Shown piece after piece: positions 51,044-59,399 of a DNA stretch of 64,000 bases. Source of the DNA: CBDBJL01 sp965206365. GTDB taxonomy: Bacteria; Pseudomonadota; Alphaproteobacteria; JABAAW01; JAHZMA01. Positions within the stretch are counted from its first letter, which is position 1; each line of letters opens with the position of its first letter. Where the stretch lies: NCBI GenBank assembly GCA_965206365.1, contig CBDBJL010000015.1, forward strand, positions 1 to 64,000. The letters run 5' to 3'. The translations under genes and the position numbers were made by a program. Under the pieces are notes generated by a model. That model did no database searches and was not told where the DNA came from. It saw nothing but the letters and a program-made list of their open reading frames with translations.

Positions 51044-52699
51044 ATGTCTGCAAAAGAAATTAAATTCTCGACATCAGCGCGTGAGAAAATGCTTATTGGC
51101 GTTGATAAATTGGCTGATGCTGTAAAAGTTACATTGGGTCCTAAAGGGCGTAATGTGGTTATTGATAAGTCGTTTGGTGCCCCCAGAATTACCAAAGATG
51201 GGGTTTCGGTGGCAAAGGAAGTTGAACTTTCTGATAAGTTTGAAAATATGGGTGCGCAAATGTTGCGTGAGGTTGCTTCCAAAACTAATGATACGGCAGG
51301 TGATGGAACCACTACAGCAACTGTTTTAGCGCAAGCGATTGTTCGTGAAGGCGTAAAATCAGTTAGCTCGGGTGTTAATCCTATGGATCTAAAACGCGGT
51401 ATTGATTTAGCGGTTGATTTGGTTATTAAAGATATTGAATCTCGGTCGCAAAAAATTTCAACAACCGATGAAATTGCCCAAGTGGGAACAATTTCTGCCA
51501 ATGGTGATGCTGCAATTGGCAAGAAAATTGCGGATGCCATGGAAAAAGTTGGCAATGAAGGTGTGATTACTGTTGAAGATGCTCAGGGCATTGAAACTGA
51601 GGTAGATGTTGTTGAAGGCATGCAATTTGATCGTGGTTATCTTTCGGCTTACTTTGCAACCAATGCTGAAAAAATGGTTTGTGAATTGGAAAATCCATTG
51701 ATTTTGCTTCACGAAGCTAAATTAAGTAATTTGCAACCTATGCTACCGTTACTTGAACAGGTTGTGCAATCTACACGTCCTTTGTTAATTATTGCCGAAG
51801 ATGTTGAAGGTGAAGCTTTGGCAGCCTTAGTGGTTAATAAATTACGTGGTGGTATGAAAGTTGTTGCGGTAAAAGCTCCTGGATTTGGGGATCGTCGCAA
51901 AGCGATGCTTGAAGATGTTGCTATTTTAACAGGTGGTACTGTGATCTCAGAAGATATTGGGATTAAGCTTGAAAATGTTACAATTGAAATGCTTGGAAAT
52001 GCGAAGAAAATACGCGTTGATAAAGAGAATACAACGATTGTTGATGGTTCAGGTAAAGCTGATATGATTAAAGGCAGATGTAAACAAATTGCCGCGCAAA
52101 TTGAAGATACGAAGTCGGATTATGACCGTGAGAAATTGCAAGAACGTTTGGCAAAATTGTCTGGTGGTGTTGCGATTATTCGTGTTGGCGGAGCCACTGA
52201 AGTTGAGGTGAAAGAAAAGCGGGATCGTGTGGATGATGCGTTGAATGCAACACGGGCTGCAGTACGCGAAGGCGGTATTGTGCCTGGTGGTGGTGCGGCG
52301 TTGCTTTATGCAATTCCAGTTTTGGCTAAGGTGAAAACAGCCAATAGTGATCAAAAAGTAGGCGTAGATATTATTCGTCGTTCTTTGGTTTCCCCTACGT
52401 CACAGATTACTCAAAATGCAGGCGCGCAAGGTGCTGTTATTGTGGGTAAGATGCTAGAAAGTGAAGATAAAAACTGGGGTTATGATGCTCAAGCTGGTGA
52501 ATATAAAGATTTAATCAAAGCGGGTATTATTGATCCAGTAAAAGTTGTTCGTACTGCACTTCGCGATGCGGCTTCCATTGCTGGCTTGTTGATTACAACC
52601 GAGGCAATGATCGCTGATATTCCTGAACCGAAATCGGCAGCAGCTCCTATGCCTGATATGGGTGGTATGGGCGGTATGGGTGGTATGGGCGGCTTTTAG
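51044..52699 (+). CDS. groEL: Chaperonin GroEL
   Basis: 551 residues. VTLGPKGRNVVIDKSFGAP near 29 and NDTAGDGTTTATVLAQAI near 82 (ATP site, DGTTT) are present, and the intermediate/apical segments read normally. AAVREGGIVPGGGAALLYA near 404 and the C-terminal GGM repeats (MGGMGGMGGMGGF) complete the standard chaperonin. A terminator follows. Standard single-copy-type housekeeping chaperonin; nothing unusual. Confidence 0.99.
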   Translation: MSAKEIKFSTSAREKMLIGVDKLADAVKVTLGPKGRNVVIDKSFGAPRITKDGVSVAKEVELSDKFENMGAQMLREVASKTNDTAGDGTTTATVLAQAIVREGVKSVSSGVNPMDLKRGIDLAVDLVIKDIESRSQKISTTDEIAQVGTISANGDAAIGKKIADAMEKVGNEGVITVEDAQGIETEVDVVEGMQFDRGYLSAYFATNAEKMVCELENPLILLHEAKLSNLQPMLPLLEQVVQSTRPLLIIAEDVEGEALAALVVNKLRGGMKVVAVKAPGFGDRRKAMLEDVAILTGGTVISEDIGIKLENVTIEMLGNAKKIRVDKENTTIVDGSGKADMIKGRCKQIAAQIEDTKSDYDREKLQERLAKLSGGVAIIRVGGATEVEVKEKRDRVDDALNATRAAVREGGIVPGGGAALLYAIPVLAKVKTANSDQKVGVDIIRRSLVSPTSQITQNAGAQGAVIVGKMLESEDKNWGYDAQAGEYKDLIKAGIIDPVKVVRTALRDAASIAGLLITTEAMIADIPEPKSAAAPMPDMGGMGGMGGMGGF

Positions 52700-52730
52700 A
52701 GTCGGTCAAAAAACTCATAATATTTGTTAC

Positions 52731-52759
52731 AAAGGGGCAAAATTCTTTGCCCCTTTTTT
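52731..52759 (+). terminator. Rho-independent terminator after groEL
   Basis: Arms AAAGGGGCAAA (52731-52741) and TTTGCCCCTTT (52746-52756) with a four-base loop, running into TTTTTT (52754-52759). It ends groESL transcription 32 bases after the groEL stop and lies just before the convergent gene's end. Confidence 0.9.
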
Positions 52760-52775
52760 GAAATTTTGGGAAAAT

Positions 52776-54638
52776 TCAAAATTTCTGAACTATTCGGCTT
52801 TGTGCTAAATGATTAATGGAATCTGTTAAAACATCTATTTGATCTTCTGAATCGGCTATTTGGTTGATAACACGCAAAGTTAAACCTTCATCGCCATCAC
52901 GGGCAACAACTTCTGCGATCTCCCGTAAAATTCCTAATTTAAAATCCATTTGATCTTCCGATAAGGTGGCAGCAACATTAAAGGCTTGTTCTAGTTTGTT
53001 TTGTTCTAAATAAAAATTCATAATTCGTTTAATCACCTGGCCATAATTGGGGTGTTTGGTATAAGGCCATATGGATGAGAGCAAAACTTTTATTTGCTGG
53101 TCGGTGTAGCGTGCTTTTAATTGTGACCGCTGGGAATAATGATATAAATATTCGATTTCGGCAGTAATTTTTTCAAAACCTTGCAAATAAGTACGGATTT
53201 TTTGTTGTACGGTATCAAAAACAATGTTGTTTCTTTCAGCTTTGCCATATTTAAGTTGGGTGGCGAGTACAGAAGAGAGTCCGTGTGGACTATAGCCTTG
53301 TTGACTTTCGTGGAAATTATCAGATTCTAAAGCTTCTAAGAGTAAAGTGGTTATGTCTTCAGGGTCGCTTAGAGATTGTACTAATCCTAAATACAGACTT
53401 AAACGTAAATTGGCATAATCTACTTTTTCTACCAAACCTTCAATTTCATTAAATTTTTTCATATCGGTAAGAACAAGTGCGATTAGGGCAATAGCGCGCT
53501 GTTTCAAATATTCATCATTAATATTTTCCGCATCACGCAAAGCTTCCACATGTAAGTTTGCTTGCACCTTTTCAATCATGGTCCATGATCGTGCATATCG
53601 AATCTCATTGCGAAGATTATTTTTGTTACGCTGGCCGGTAATGTTATTGAGATTGATTAACAATAAGGAATCATTCGCAAGATTTAAAAGGGGTCTACCA
53701 GCCTCAGGGTTTTTTCGAATTTCGGCTTGAATTCTGCCGGCAGTGGCATAAAGTTTGGATTGGCTTGCGCGCCGAGTAATTTTTGAAATCACTTGTAAGG
53801 CAAGGCGTTGTTGCCCTGAAAATAGCAAGTTATTTGCCAATTCCGCTAATTGGCGGTTGCGTGCTTCCTCTTCATCTTTATGTTTCAGTGCGATATTATA
53901 GGCATTGGCAAGAGCTTTACGATGGATGCTATTAATATTTAAATTTTTACTAAGCTTGGCAAGGGTTAAAAAAAATGTAAAACCTTCAGGGGTATATTGT
54001 TCACTGAAAATATTGACTAATTTTTCCAAAGCTTCTAAAGGAATTCTGCGATATTTCGGGTCTAGTTTGTCGTAAATTTTCGTCACCATCGCCAGGATAT
54101 TTTCTTCGTTACTGGTGGCTTTAAAAAATTCTTCTAAAAGTTCGTAATTCTCGGTGACGAAAATGGCATCAACCGCATTAGCGAAAACTTCAGGAGCCTG
54201 GTTAAGATGGCCAACAGGTTTTAGTAAAAAAATTGCACTATTCATCATCCGATTGGCAAGTGATTCAACGCCATCTCGGCGTTGATGCTCGGAAATTAAC
54301 AACAAAGCTTGGGCTCGCCATACTGGAATATGGATATTTTGGGCATATTCCCAAGCGAGTTGCCATGAATTATTTTCCACATAAATATTAACCAAAGCTG
54401 CTTGGGGGCGTCCGGCTAGTTGAGGATCCTGTAAAATCGCAATTTTATCACGGATTGGTTTCCAAACTAAATTTATTTGTCTCTCGAAAGTAGGCAGATC
54501 CTGGGGGTCTAGCAATAATTCGTCAGAAGAAATTGTATCTTGCGCTTGAATAGGTACACAAAGAGGGAATATCAGTGCTATAAGCAACAGGGCAAACCCA
54601 TAGCCTTGCAATAATAGCAAAAATCTATGCCTGATCAA
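52776..54638 (-). CDS. Secreted alpha-helical repeat (TPR-like) protein of unknown function
   Basis: About 620 residues. From the TTG at 54638 the protein begins with a good signal peptide (basic start, then LLLLQGYGFALLLIALIF and a likely cleavage at IQAQD). The rest is a series of helices with TPR-like spacing (LANRMMNSAIFLLKPVGHL, RKALANAYNIALKHKDEEEAR, LFSGQQRLALQVISKI, MIEKVQANLHVEALRDA, KLEQAFNVAATLSE), so a helical solenoid in the periplasm is likely. Open frame extends to 54707 inside purB; ATG at 54665 is another possible start. No family recognised. It follows purB and may be co-transcribed. Confidence 0.65.
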   Translation of the reverse strand: MIRHRFLLLLQGYGFALLLIALIFPLCVPIQAQDTISSDELLLDPQDLPTFERQINLVWKPIRDKIAILQDPQLAGRPQAALVNIYVENNSWQLAWEYAQNIHIPVWRAQALLLISEHQRRDGVESLANRMMNSAIFLLKPVGHLNQAPEVFANAVDAIFVTENYELLEEFFKATSNEENILAMVTKIYDKLDPKYRRIPLEALEKLVNIFSEQYTPEGFTFFLTLAKLSKNLNINSIHRKALANAYNIALKHKDEEEARNRQLAELANNLLFSGQQRLALQVISKITRRASQSKLYATAGRIQAEIRKNPEAGRPLLNLANDSLLLINLNNITGQRNKNNLRNEIRYARSWTMIEKVQANLHVEALRDAENINDEYLKQRAIALIALVLTDMKKFNEIEGLVEKVDYANLRLSLYLGLVQSLSDPEDITTLLLEALESDNFHESQQGYSPHGLSSVLATQLKYGKAERNNIVFDTVQQKIRTYLQGFEKITAEIEYLYHYSQRSQLKARYTDQQIKVLLSSIWPYTKHPNYGQVIKRIMNFYLEQNKLEQAFNVAATLSEDQMDFKLGILREIAEVVARDGDEGLTLRVINQIADSEDQIDVLTDSINHLAQSRIVQKF

Positions 54639-55923
54639 AAATACGTTGGAAAAGATGATCCACATAAGTGAAATGGTAACGGATATCGGATAATTCGGCA
54701 AGCTCATCTTTAGTTAGATATTGGGTTATTTCGGGTTTGAGTGCAATTATTGTCGCAAAATCCTTACCAGAATCCCAAGCTTGTAGTGCAGATTCTTGGA
54801 TCAGCGCATAGGCATCTTCGCGCGCTAAGCCTTTTTGCGTTAGGGCAAGGAGGATTCTTTGTGAGTTAAAAATGCCACAAGATTTGTTGAGATTATTTTG
54901 CATGTTTTCTGGATGAACGAGTAATTGTTCGATCATTTTACAAAGTCGATGAAGCGCGAAATCAAGTGTAATCGTACAATCAGGTGCAATGATGCGTTCT
55001 ACAGCTGAATGTGAGATGTCTCTTTCGTGCCATAGGGCAACATTTTCCAATGCGGGCATCGCTGCCATCCGAATAATACGTGCAAGCCCGGTAAGATTTT
55101 CGCTTAAAATTGGATTACGTTTATGGGGCATTGCCGATGAACCTTTTTGTCCTTTGGCAAAATATTCTTCTGCTTCACGAACCTCAGAGCGTTGCAAATG
55201 TCTAATTTCGATGGCGATTCGTTCAATAGATGAGGCAATGATCGCTAATGTTGTAAAAAAAATTGCATGGCGATCACGAGGAATAATTTGGGTAGAAATG
55301 GTTTCAGCTTGCAAACCTAATTTTTCAGCAATACTCATTTCAATATCAGGGTGCAAATGGGCATAAGTACCAACGGCTCCAGAAATTGCACAAACTGCAA
55401 TTTCTGCGCGTGCTGCTGCCAATCTTTTACGGTTACGAGCAAATTCAGCATAAAAACCTGCCATTTTTAATCCAAAAGTGGTAGGTTCGGCGTAGATCCC
55501 GTGGCTACGCCCGATCATAGGAGTCATTTTATGCTTGATGGCTTGGGTTTTCAGGGCGGTCAATAATTTCTTTAGCTCGTCATCTAACAGATCTGTTGCT
55601 TGGGTGAGTTGAATGGCCAAGCTGGTGTCTAATAGATCCGAGGAGGTCATGCCTTGGTGTAAAAAACGGGCATCATCACCAATATATTCTTTCATATTCG
55701 TAAGAAAAGCAATCACATCATGATGGGTTTCGGCTTCAATTTCAGCAATACGTGCGATATTAAAATTTCCTTTTTCGCGGATTGTTTTCGCGGCTTGCTT
55801 AGGAATAATACCATGTTGAGCCATAGATTCAGTAGCGCATATTGCCACTTCTTGCCAAATTTTATATTTATTTTCATCAGCCCAGATCGCGGTCATTTCA
55901 GTGCGAGCATAGCGGTTGATCAC
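54625..55923 (-). CDS. purB: Adenylosuccinate lyase
   Basis: 432 residues of the fumarase/aspartase superfamily. TSSDLLDTSLAIQL near 91, the region KMTPMIGRSHGIYAEPTTFG near 134 and the signature loop GQKGSSAMPHKRNPILSENLTGLAR near 258 with the catalytic serine are all present. It acts twice in purine synthesis (SAICAR to AICAR and adenylosuccinate to AMP). Its ATG overlaps the tpiA stop (ATGA), so rpe, tpiA and purB form one operon. Confidence 0.96.
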   Translation of the reverse strand: MINRYARTEMTAIWADENKYKIWQEVAICATESMAQHGIIPKQAAKTIREKGNFNIARIAEIEAETHHDVIAFLTNMKEYIGDDARFLHQGMTSSDLLDTSLAIQLTQATDLLDDELKKLLTALKTQAIKHKMTPMIGRSHGIYAEPTTFGLKMAGFYAEFARNRKRLAAARAEIAVCAISGAVGTYAHLHPDIEMSIAEKLGLQAETISTQIIPRDRHAIFFTTLAIIASSIERIAIEIRHLQRSEVREAEEYFAKGQKGSSAMPHKRNPILSENLTGLARIIRMAAMPALENVALWHERDISHSAVERIIAPDCTITLDFALHRLCKMIEQLLVHPENMQNNLNKSCGIFNSQRILLALTQKGLAREDAYALIQESALQAWDSGKDFATIIALKPEITQYLTKDELAELSDIRYHFTYVDHLFQRIFDQA

Positions 55924-56669
55924 TGAATAGCCTCAATAATATTCACAAAACTGGTGAGTTCTAGCGAAGCTTTGCCGATTAAAAAACCATTGCAATTTTC
56001 TATGGTTAGTAAATCTTTGGCATTTTGATCTGTAACTGAACCGCCATAGCATAGCGCAAATCGAACATTAGGAAAACTCCTTTCCAAAAAAAGGCTGATA
56101 CTTTCAAACATTTGGGTAATTTCTAGCTCATCAGCATTTTTGCCAGTGCCAATCGCCCATACCGGTTCATAAGCAATGATAATATTGCGGGCTTCTCTAG
56201 GAATTGTGTGTAACAATTGATACTGAACCATTTCTTTCGCTTTGCCAATAGCGCGGGCTTGAACATCTTCACCAACACAAAGAACCGGTAACAAATTAGC
56301 CTGTATCGTTGCTTCTGTTTTTGCCAGAATTATCGCATTGGTATCACCGCGAGCGCGGCATTCTGAATGTCCTAAAATTATCAAAGAGGCCCCAATATCA
56401 GCTAACATTTCAGCACTTACACAGCCAGTATGGGCCCCGCCTGAAATTGCTGAATGGCAATCTTGCCCACCTACCATTAGCATAGAATCTTCGCACAATG
56501 TGCTAACCATACTTAATAAAGATACGGGTGGGCAAAGAACAACACGATAATCTAAGTTTTGCAACTCAGTGTTAGAGGGCAGTAGTTTTTTCATTGACAT
56601 CACGAGATCAATACTATCTGCACGGAATAAATTCATCTTCCAATTTGCAATAATCCATTTTTTAGCCAT
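55920..56669 (-). CDS. tpiA: Triose-phosphate isomerase
   Basis: 249 residues. WIIANWKMNLFRADS near 4 carries the Asn and Lys of the active site. ASLIILGHSECRARGDTN contains the catalytic His (GHSE-x-R) near 96 and IAYEPVWAIGTGKNA the catalytic Glu near 165. The usual phosphate loop GGSV is in LCYGGSVTDQNAKDL. Contiguous with rpe upstream (start directly after its stop). Confidence 0.97.
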   Translation of the reverse strand: MAKKWIIANWKMNLFRADSIDLVMSMKKLLPSNTELQNLDYRVVLCPPVSLLSMVSTLCEDSMLMVGGQDCHSAISGGAHTGCVSAEMLADIGASLIILGHSECRARGDTNAIILAKTEATIQANLLPVLCVGEDVQARAIGKAKEMVQYQLLHTIPREARNIIIAYEPVWAIGTGKNADELEITQMFESISLFLERSFPNVRFALCYGGSVTDQNAKDLLTIENCNGFLIGKASLELTSFVNIIEAIQ

Positions 56670-57326
56670 CTAGCACTCCACTTCATTATTATTTTTTCGA
56701 ATCTGCTTAATCGCAACCGCATAATCATTCTGACTAAAAATTGAAGATCCTGCAACCAGAATATCTGCTCCTGATCTTATTGCGAGTGTTGCGGTATTAA
56801 CATTTATACCGCCATCAACTTCAAGTAAAATATTTTTATCTAGGGTCAAACTACGCAAAGCAGAAAGTTTATCATTGGTATAGGGGATATATTTTTGCCC
56901 ACCAAAGCCAGGATTTACACTCATAACAACAACGATATCTACATTATTTAGCAAATCGATGGTGACGTCAATAGATGTTTCAGGATTAATTGCAATACCA
57001 GCTTTTTTGCCTAAGGAGCGAATATGAATTAAGGTATCTCTAATACAGGAACAGGCTTCAACATGAATCGAGATAATATCTGCACCGGCTTCAGCATAAC
57101 GCGTAATCCATTTTTCCGGTTCAGTAATCATTAAGTGAACATCAAAGGGTTTGGTGGTAGCTCTGCGCAAAGATTGAATGATACCAGGTCCGAAACTAAG
57201 ATTATCAACAAAATGCCCATCCATAACATCTAGGTGAATATAATCGGCATACGGCGCAACAGCTTTCACTTCTGTAGCCAAACATGCCATATTGGCGGCT
57301 AAAATTGAGGGGGCGATGGCAACCAT
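56670..57326 (-). CDS. rpe: Ribulose-phosphate 3-epimerase
   Basis: 218 residues of TIM-barrel type. IAPSILAANMACLATEV at the start, YIHLDVMDGHFVDNLSFGPGII near 29 (metal ligands His and Asp), FDVHLMITEPEKWI near 63, VVVMSVNPGFGGQKYIP near 130 and LLEVDGGINVNTATLAIRSGADILVAGSSIF near 165. It interconverts ribulose-5-phosphate and xylulose-5-phosphate. First gene of rpe-tpiA-purB; divergent from guaB over a 114-base gap that contains its promoter. Confidence 0.97.
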   Translation of the reverse strand: MVAIAPSILAANMACLATEVKAVAPYADYIHLDVMDGHFVDNLSFGPGIIQSLRRATTKPFDVHLMITEPEKWITRYAEAGADIISIHVEACSCIRDTLIHIRSLGKKAGIAINPETSIDVTIDLLNNVDIVVVMSVNPGFGGQKYIPYTNDKLSALRSLTLDKNILLEVDGGINVNTATLAIRSGADILVAGSSIFSQNDYAVAIKQIRKNNNEVEC

Positions 57327-57440
57327 TTGTAGCGACCTTTTTTGAAATTAAAAATTAGCTTATTCTAAACTTGAAATTACTACCATAAAAGCGCATAAAG
57401 ATAAAATCATTTATATTAAACTTGTATTCTAAAATAGATA

Positions 57441-58898
57441 ATGAAACAAATAACAAAAACGTTGGCTTATGAAGATGTACTTTTAGTACCCACTTATTCT
57501 GCAATTTTGCCATCGGAAGTTTCAGTAAAAACCAAATTATGCGAGCATATTCATTTAAGCATTCCCTTGCTTTCTTCGGCAATGGATACAGTTACAGAGA
57601 GTCATTTGGCAATTGCTATGGCACAAGTGGGCGGCATTGGGATTATTCATAAAAATATGAGCATGCATAAGCATGCTGAAGAGGTCACTCGCGTGAAACG
57701 GTTTGAATCAGGCATGGTTGTAGACCCGATCATCATTCATCCTGAAGCCCCTTTGCACGAGGCGATGAAGCTGATGGCCACGCATAAAATTTCTGGGATT
57801 CCGGTTATCCATCAACAAAGTGAGAAACTTGTTGGGATTTTAACGAATCGTGATGTACGTTTTATTGTTGATTCTAATGCCCCTGTCGAAAGTTTAATGA
57901 CTCGTAATTTGGTAACGGTTAAACCGCATTGTTCTCAGGAAGAAGCGAAAAAATTATTACATCAGCATAGAATCGAGAAATTGTTGGTGGTGGATGCACA
58001 ATTTCGGTGTCAAGGATTAATTACGGTTAAAGATATTGAACGGGCTCATATGTTCCCTGATGCTGCTAAAGATCGGCAGGGGCGACTCTTGGTGGGTGGG
58101 GCAACAGGTGTTGGTGAGAGTGGCTTGCGTCGGGCGACACTTTTGGTAGAGGCAGGGGTAGATGTATTGGTTGTAGATACCGCACATGGCCATTCGCAAG
58201 GGGTATTAGAACAAATGGCTAGATTCAAGCGCGAATTCCCTAAGGTTTGCCTTATTGGAGGTAATGTTGCCACGGCGGATGGAGCGAAAGCGTTGATTGA
58301 TGTGGGTGCAGATTCGGTAAAAATTGGCATTGGCCCAGGCTCTATTTGTACAACGCGCATCGTTGCAGGTGTTGGTGTGCCACAGCTTACGGCAATGTTA
58401 GATACTACAAAAATTTGCCATGATAATGGCGTTACGGCTATTGCCGATGGTGGGTTAAAATCATCGGGAGATCTGGCAAAAGCGATTGCTGCTGGGGCTG
58501 ATGTTGCCATGGTGGGTTCGTTATTTGCCGGATGTGATGAAACTCCAGGAGAGACATTTTTGTATCAAGGCAGATATTATAAATCTTATCGTGGCATGGG
58601 TTCTGTAGGGGCGATGGCAAGTGGCTCGGCCGATCGATATTTTCAGCAAGAGACGCAACGTGATAAATTGGTACCTGAGGGGGTAGAAGGGCGTGTGCCT
58701 TATAAAGGTGCGCTTGCGAATGTGATTACGCAATTAGTGGGTGGTTTGCGCGCATCAATGGGTTATACGGGCAATCAAAATATTGCTGAGATGCAACAAA
58801 ATTGTCAAATGATTCAGATCACCAATGCGGGTTTGCGCGAAAGCCACGTCCATGATGTGATTGTAACGCGCGAAGCCCCCAATTATCGTGTAGATTAA
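57441..58898 (+). CDS. guaB: Inosine-5'-monophosphate dehydrogenase
   Basis: 485 residues. Barrel halves flank two CBS domains (about 95-200: MKLMATHKISGIPVIHQQ and VKPHCSQEEAKKLLHQHRIEKLLVVD). The catalytic loop KIGIGPGSICTTRIVAGVGVPQ near 294 contains the active Cys, and GGLKSSGDLAKAIAAGADVAMVGSLFAGCDETPGE follows. YRGMGSVGAM is the flap region. It converts IMP to XMP in guanine nucleotide synthesis. The gene starts at ATG 57441; convergent with the DMT-type gene. Confidence 0.98.
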   Translation: MKQITKTLAYEDVLLVPTYSAILPSEVSVKTKLCEHIHLSIPLLSSAMDTVTESHLAIAMAQVGGIGIIHKNMSMHKHAEEVTRVKRFESGMVVDPIIIHPEAPLHEAMKLMATHKISGIPVIHQQSEKLVGILTNRDVRFIVDSNAPVESLMTRNLVTVKPHCSQEEAKKLLHQHRIEKLLVVDAQFRCQGLITVKDIERAHMFPDAAKDRQGRLLVGGATGVGESGLRRATLLVEAGVDVLVVDTAHGHSQGVLEQMARFKREFPKVCLIGGNVATADGAKALIDVGADSVKIGIGPGSICTTRIVAGVGVPQLTAMLDTTKICHDNGVTAIADGGLKSSGDLAKAIAAGADVAMVGSLFAGCDETPGETFLYQGRYYKSYRGMGSVGAMASGSADRYFQQETQRDKLVPEGVEGRVPYKGALANVITQLVGGLRASMGYTGNQNIAEMQQNCQMIQITNAGLRESHVHDVIVTREAPNYRVD

Positions 58899-58922
58899 TT
58901 TTTTGAAGAGCAGGGCTTGCTT

Positions 58923-59321
58923 TTAGCGAATGCGGGTTAATAAGGCACCGATAATAACGAGACAAACTCCAATAAAGCGCCATAAGTGAATCGGTGCTTT
59001 TTCGTAGCCAAACAAACCGTAATGGTCTAGCAATAAAGCTAGGGTCATTTGCCCCGCTAATAATGCTAAAAAATAGGTTAAAATGCTTAGGCGCGGGCTT
59101 AGCATAATGGCAGTAAAAACAATATTGGCACCGATAAATCCACCAATAAGCATCCAAAGAGGCAATTGTAGAAACTGATGCATGCTAGGAACGGGGCTGC
59201 GGGTTATCCATAATAATAGATAAAGTAACAAGGTACCACCGGTGAAGGAAACTGTGGTGGCAAAAAGGGGCCCTCCGGTTGCGCGACTAAGTGAAGTATT
59301 GATACTGGTTTGTATGGGCAT
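58923..59321 (-). CDS. DMT-type membrane protein (YdcZ/DUF606 family), 5' end without a standard start codon
   Basis: 132 residues from ATG 59321, four hydrophobic segments, close to the family's usual 140-150. GGPLFATTVSFTGGTLLLYLLLW, LPLWMLIGGFIGANIVFTAIML and LAGQMTLALLLDHYGLFG fit this small multidrug-resistance-like family. In frame upstream lie FIYILWAFIAGTLMPIQTS, which is the missing first helix, but between the in-frame TAA at 59400-59402 and 59321 there is no ATG, GTG or TTG, only ATT, ATC and ATA. A rare ATT start (59369) or 5' damage is possible. Function unknown. Confidence 0.65.
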   Translation of the reverse strand: MPIQTSINTSLSRATGGPLFATTVSFTGGTLLLYLLLWITRSPVPSMHQFLQLPLWMLIGGFIGANIVFTAIMLSPRLSILTYFLALLAGQMTLALLLDHYGLFGYEKAPIHLWRFIGVCLVIIGALLTRIR

Positions 59322-59399
59322 TAAAGTTCCAGCGATAAAAGCCCATAAAATATAGATGAATTGATGAATTGTTTTGGCTTTCTTGTAATGTATGTATGG

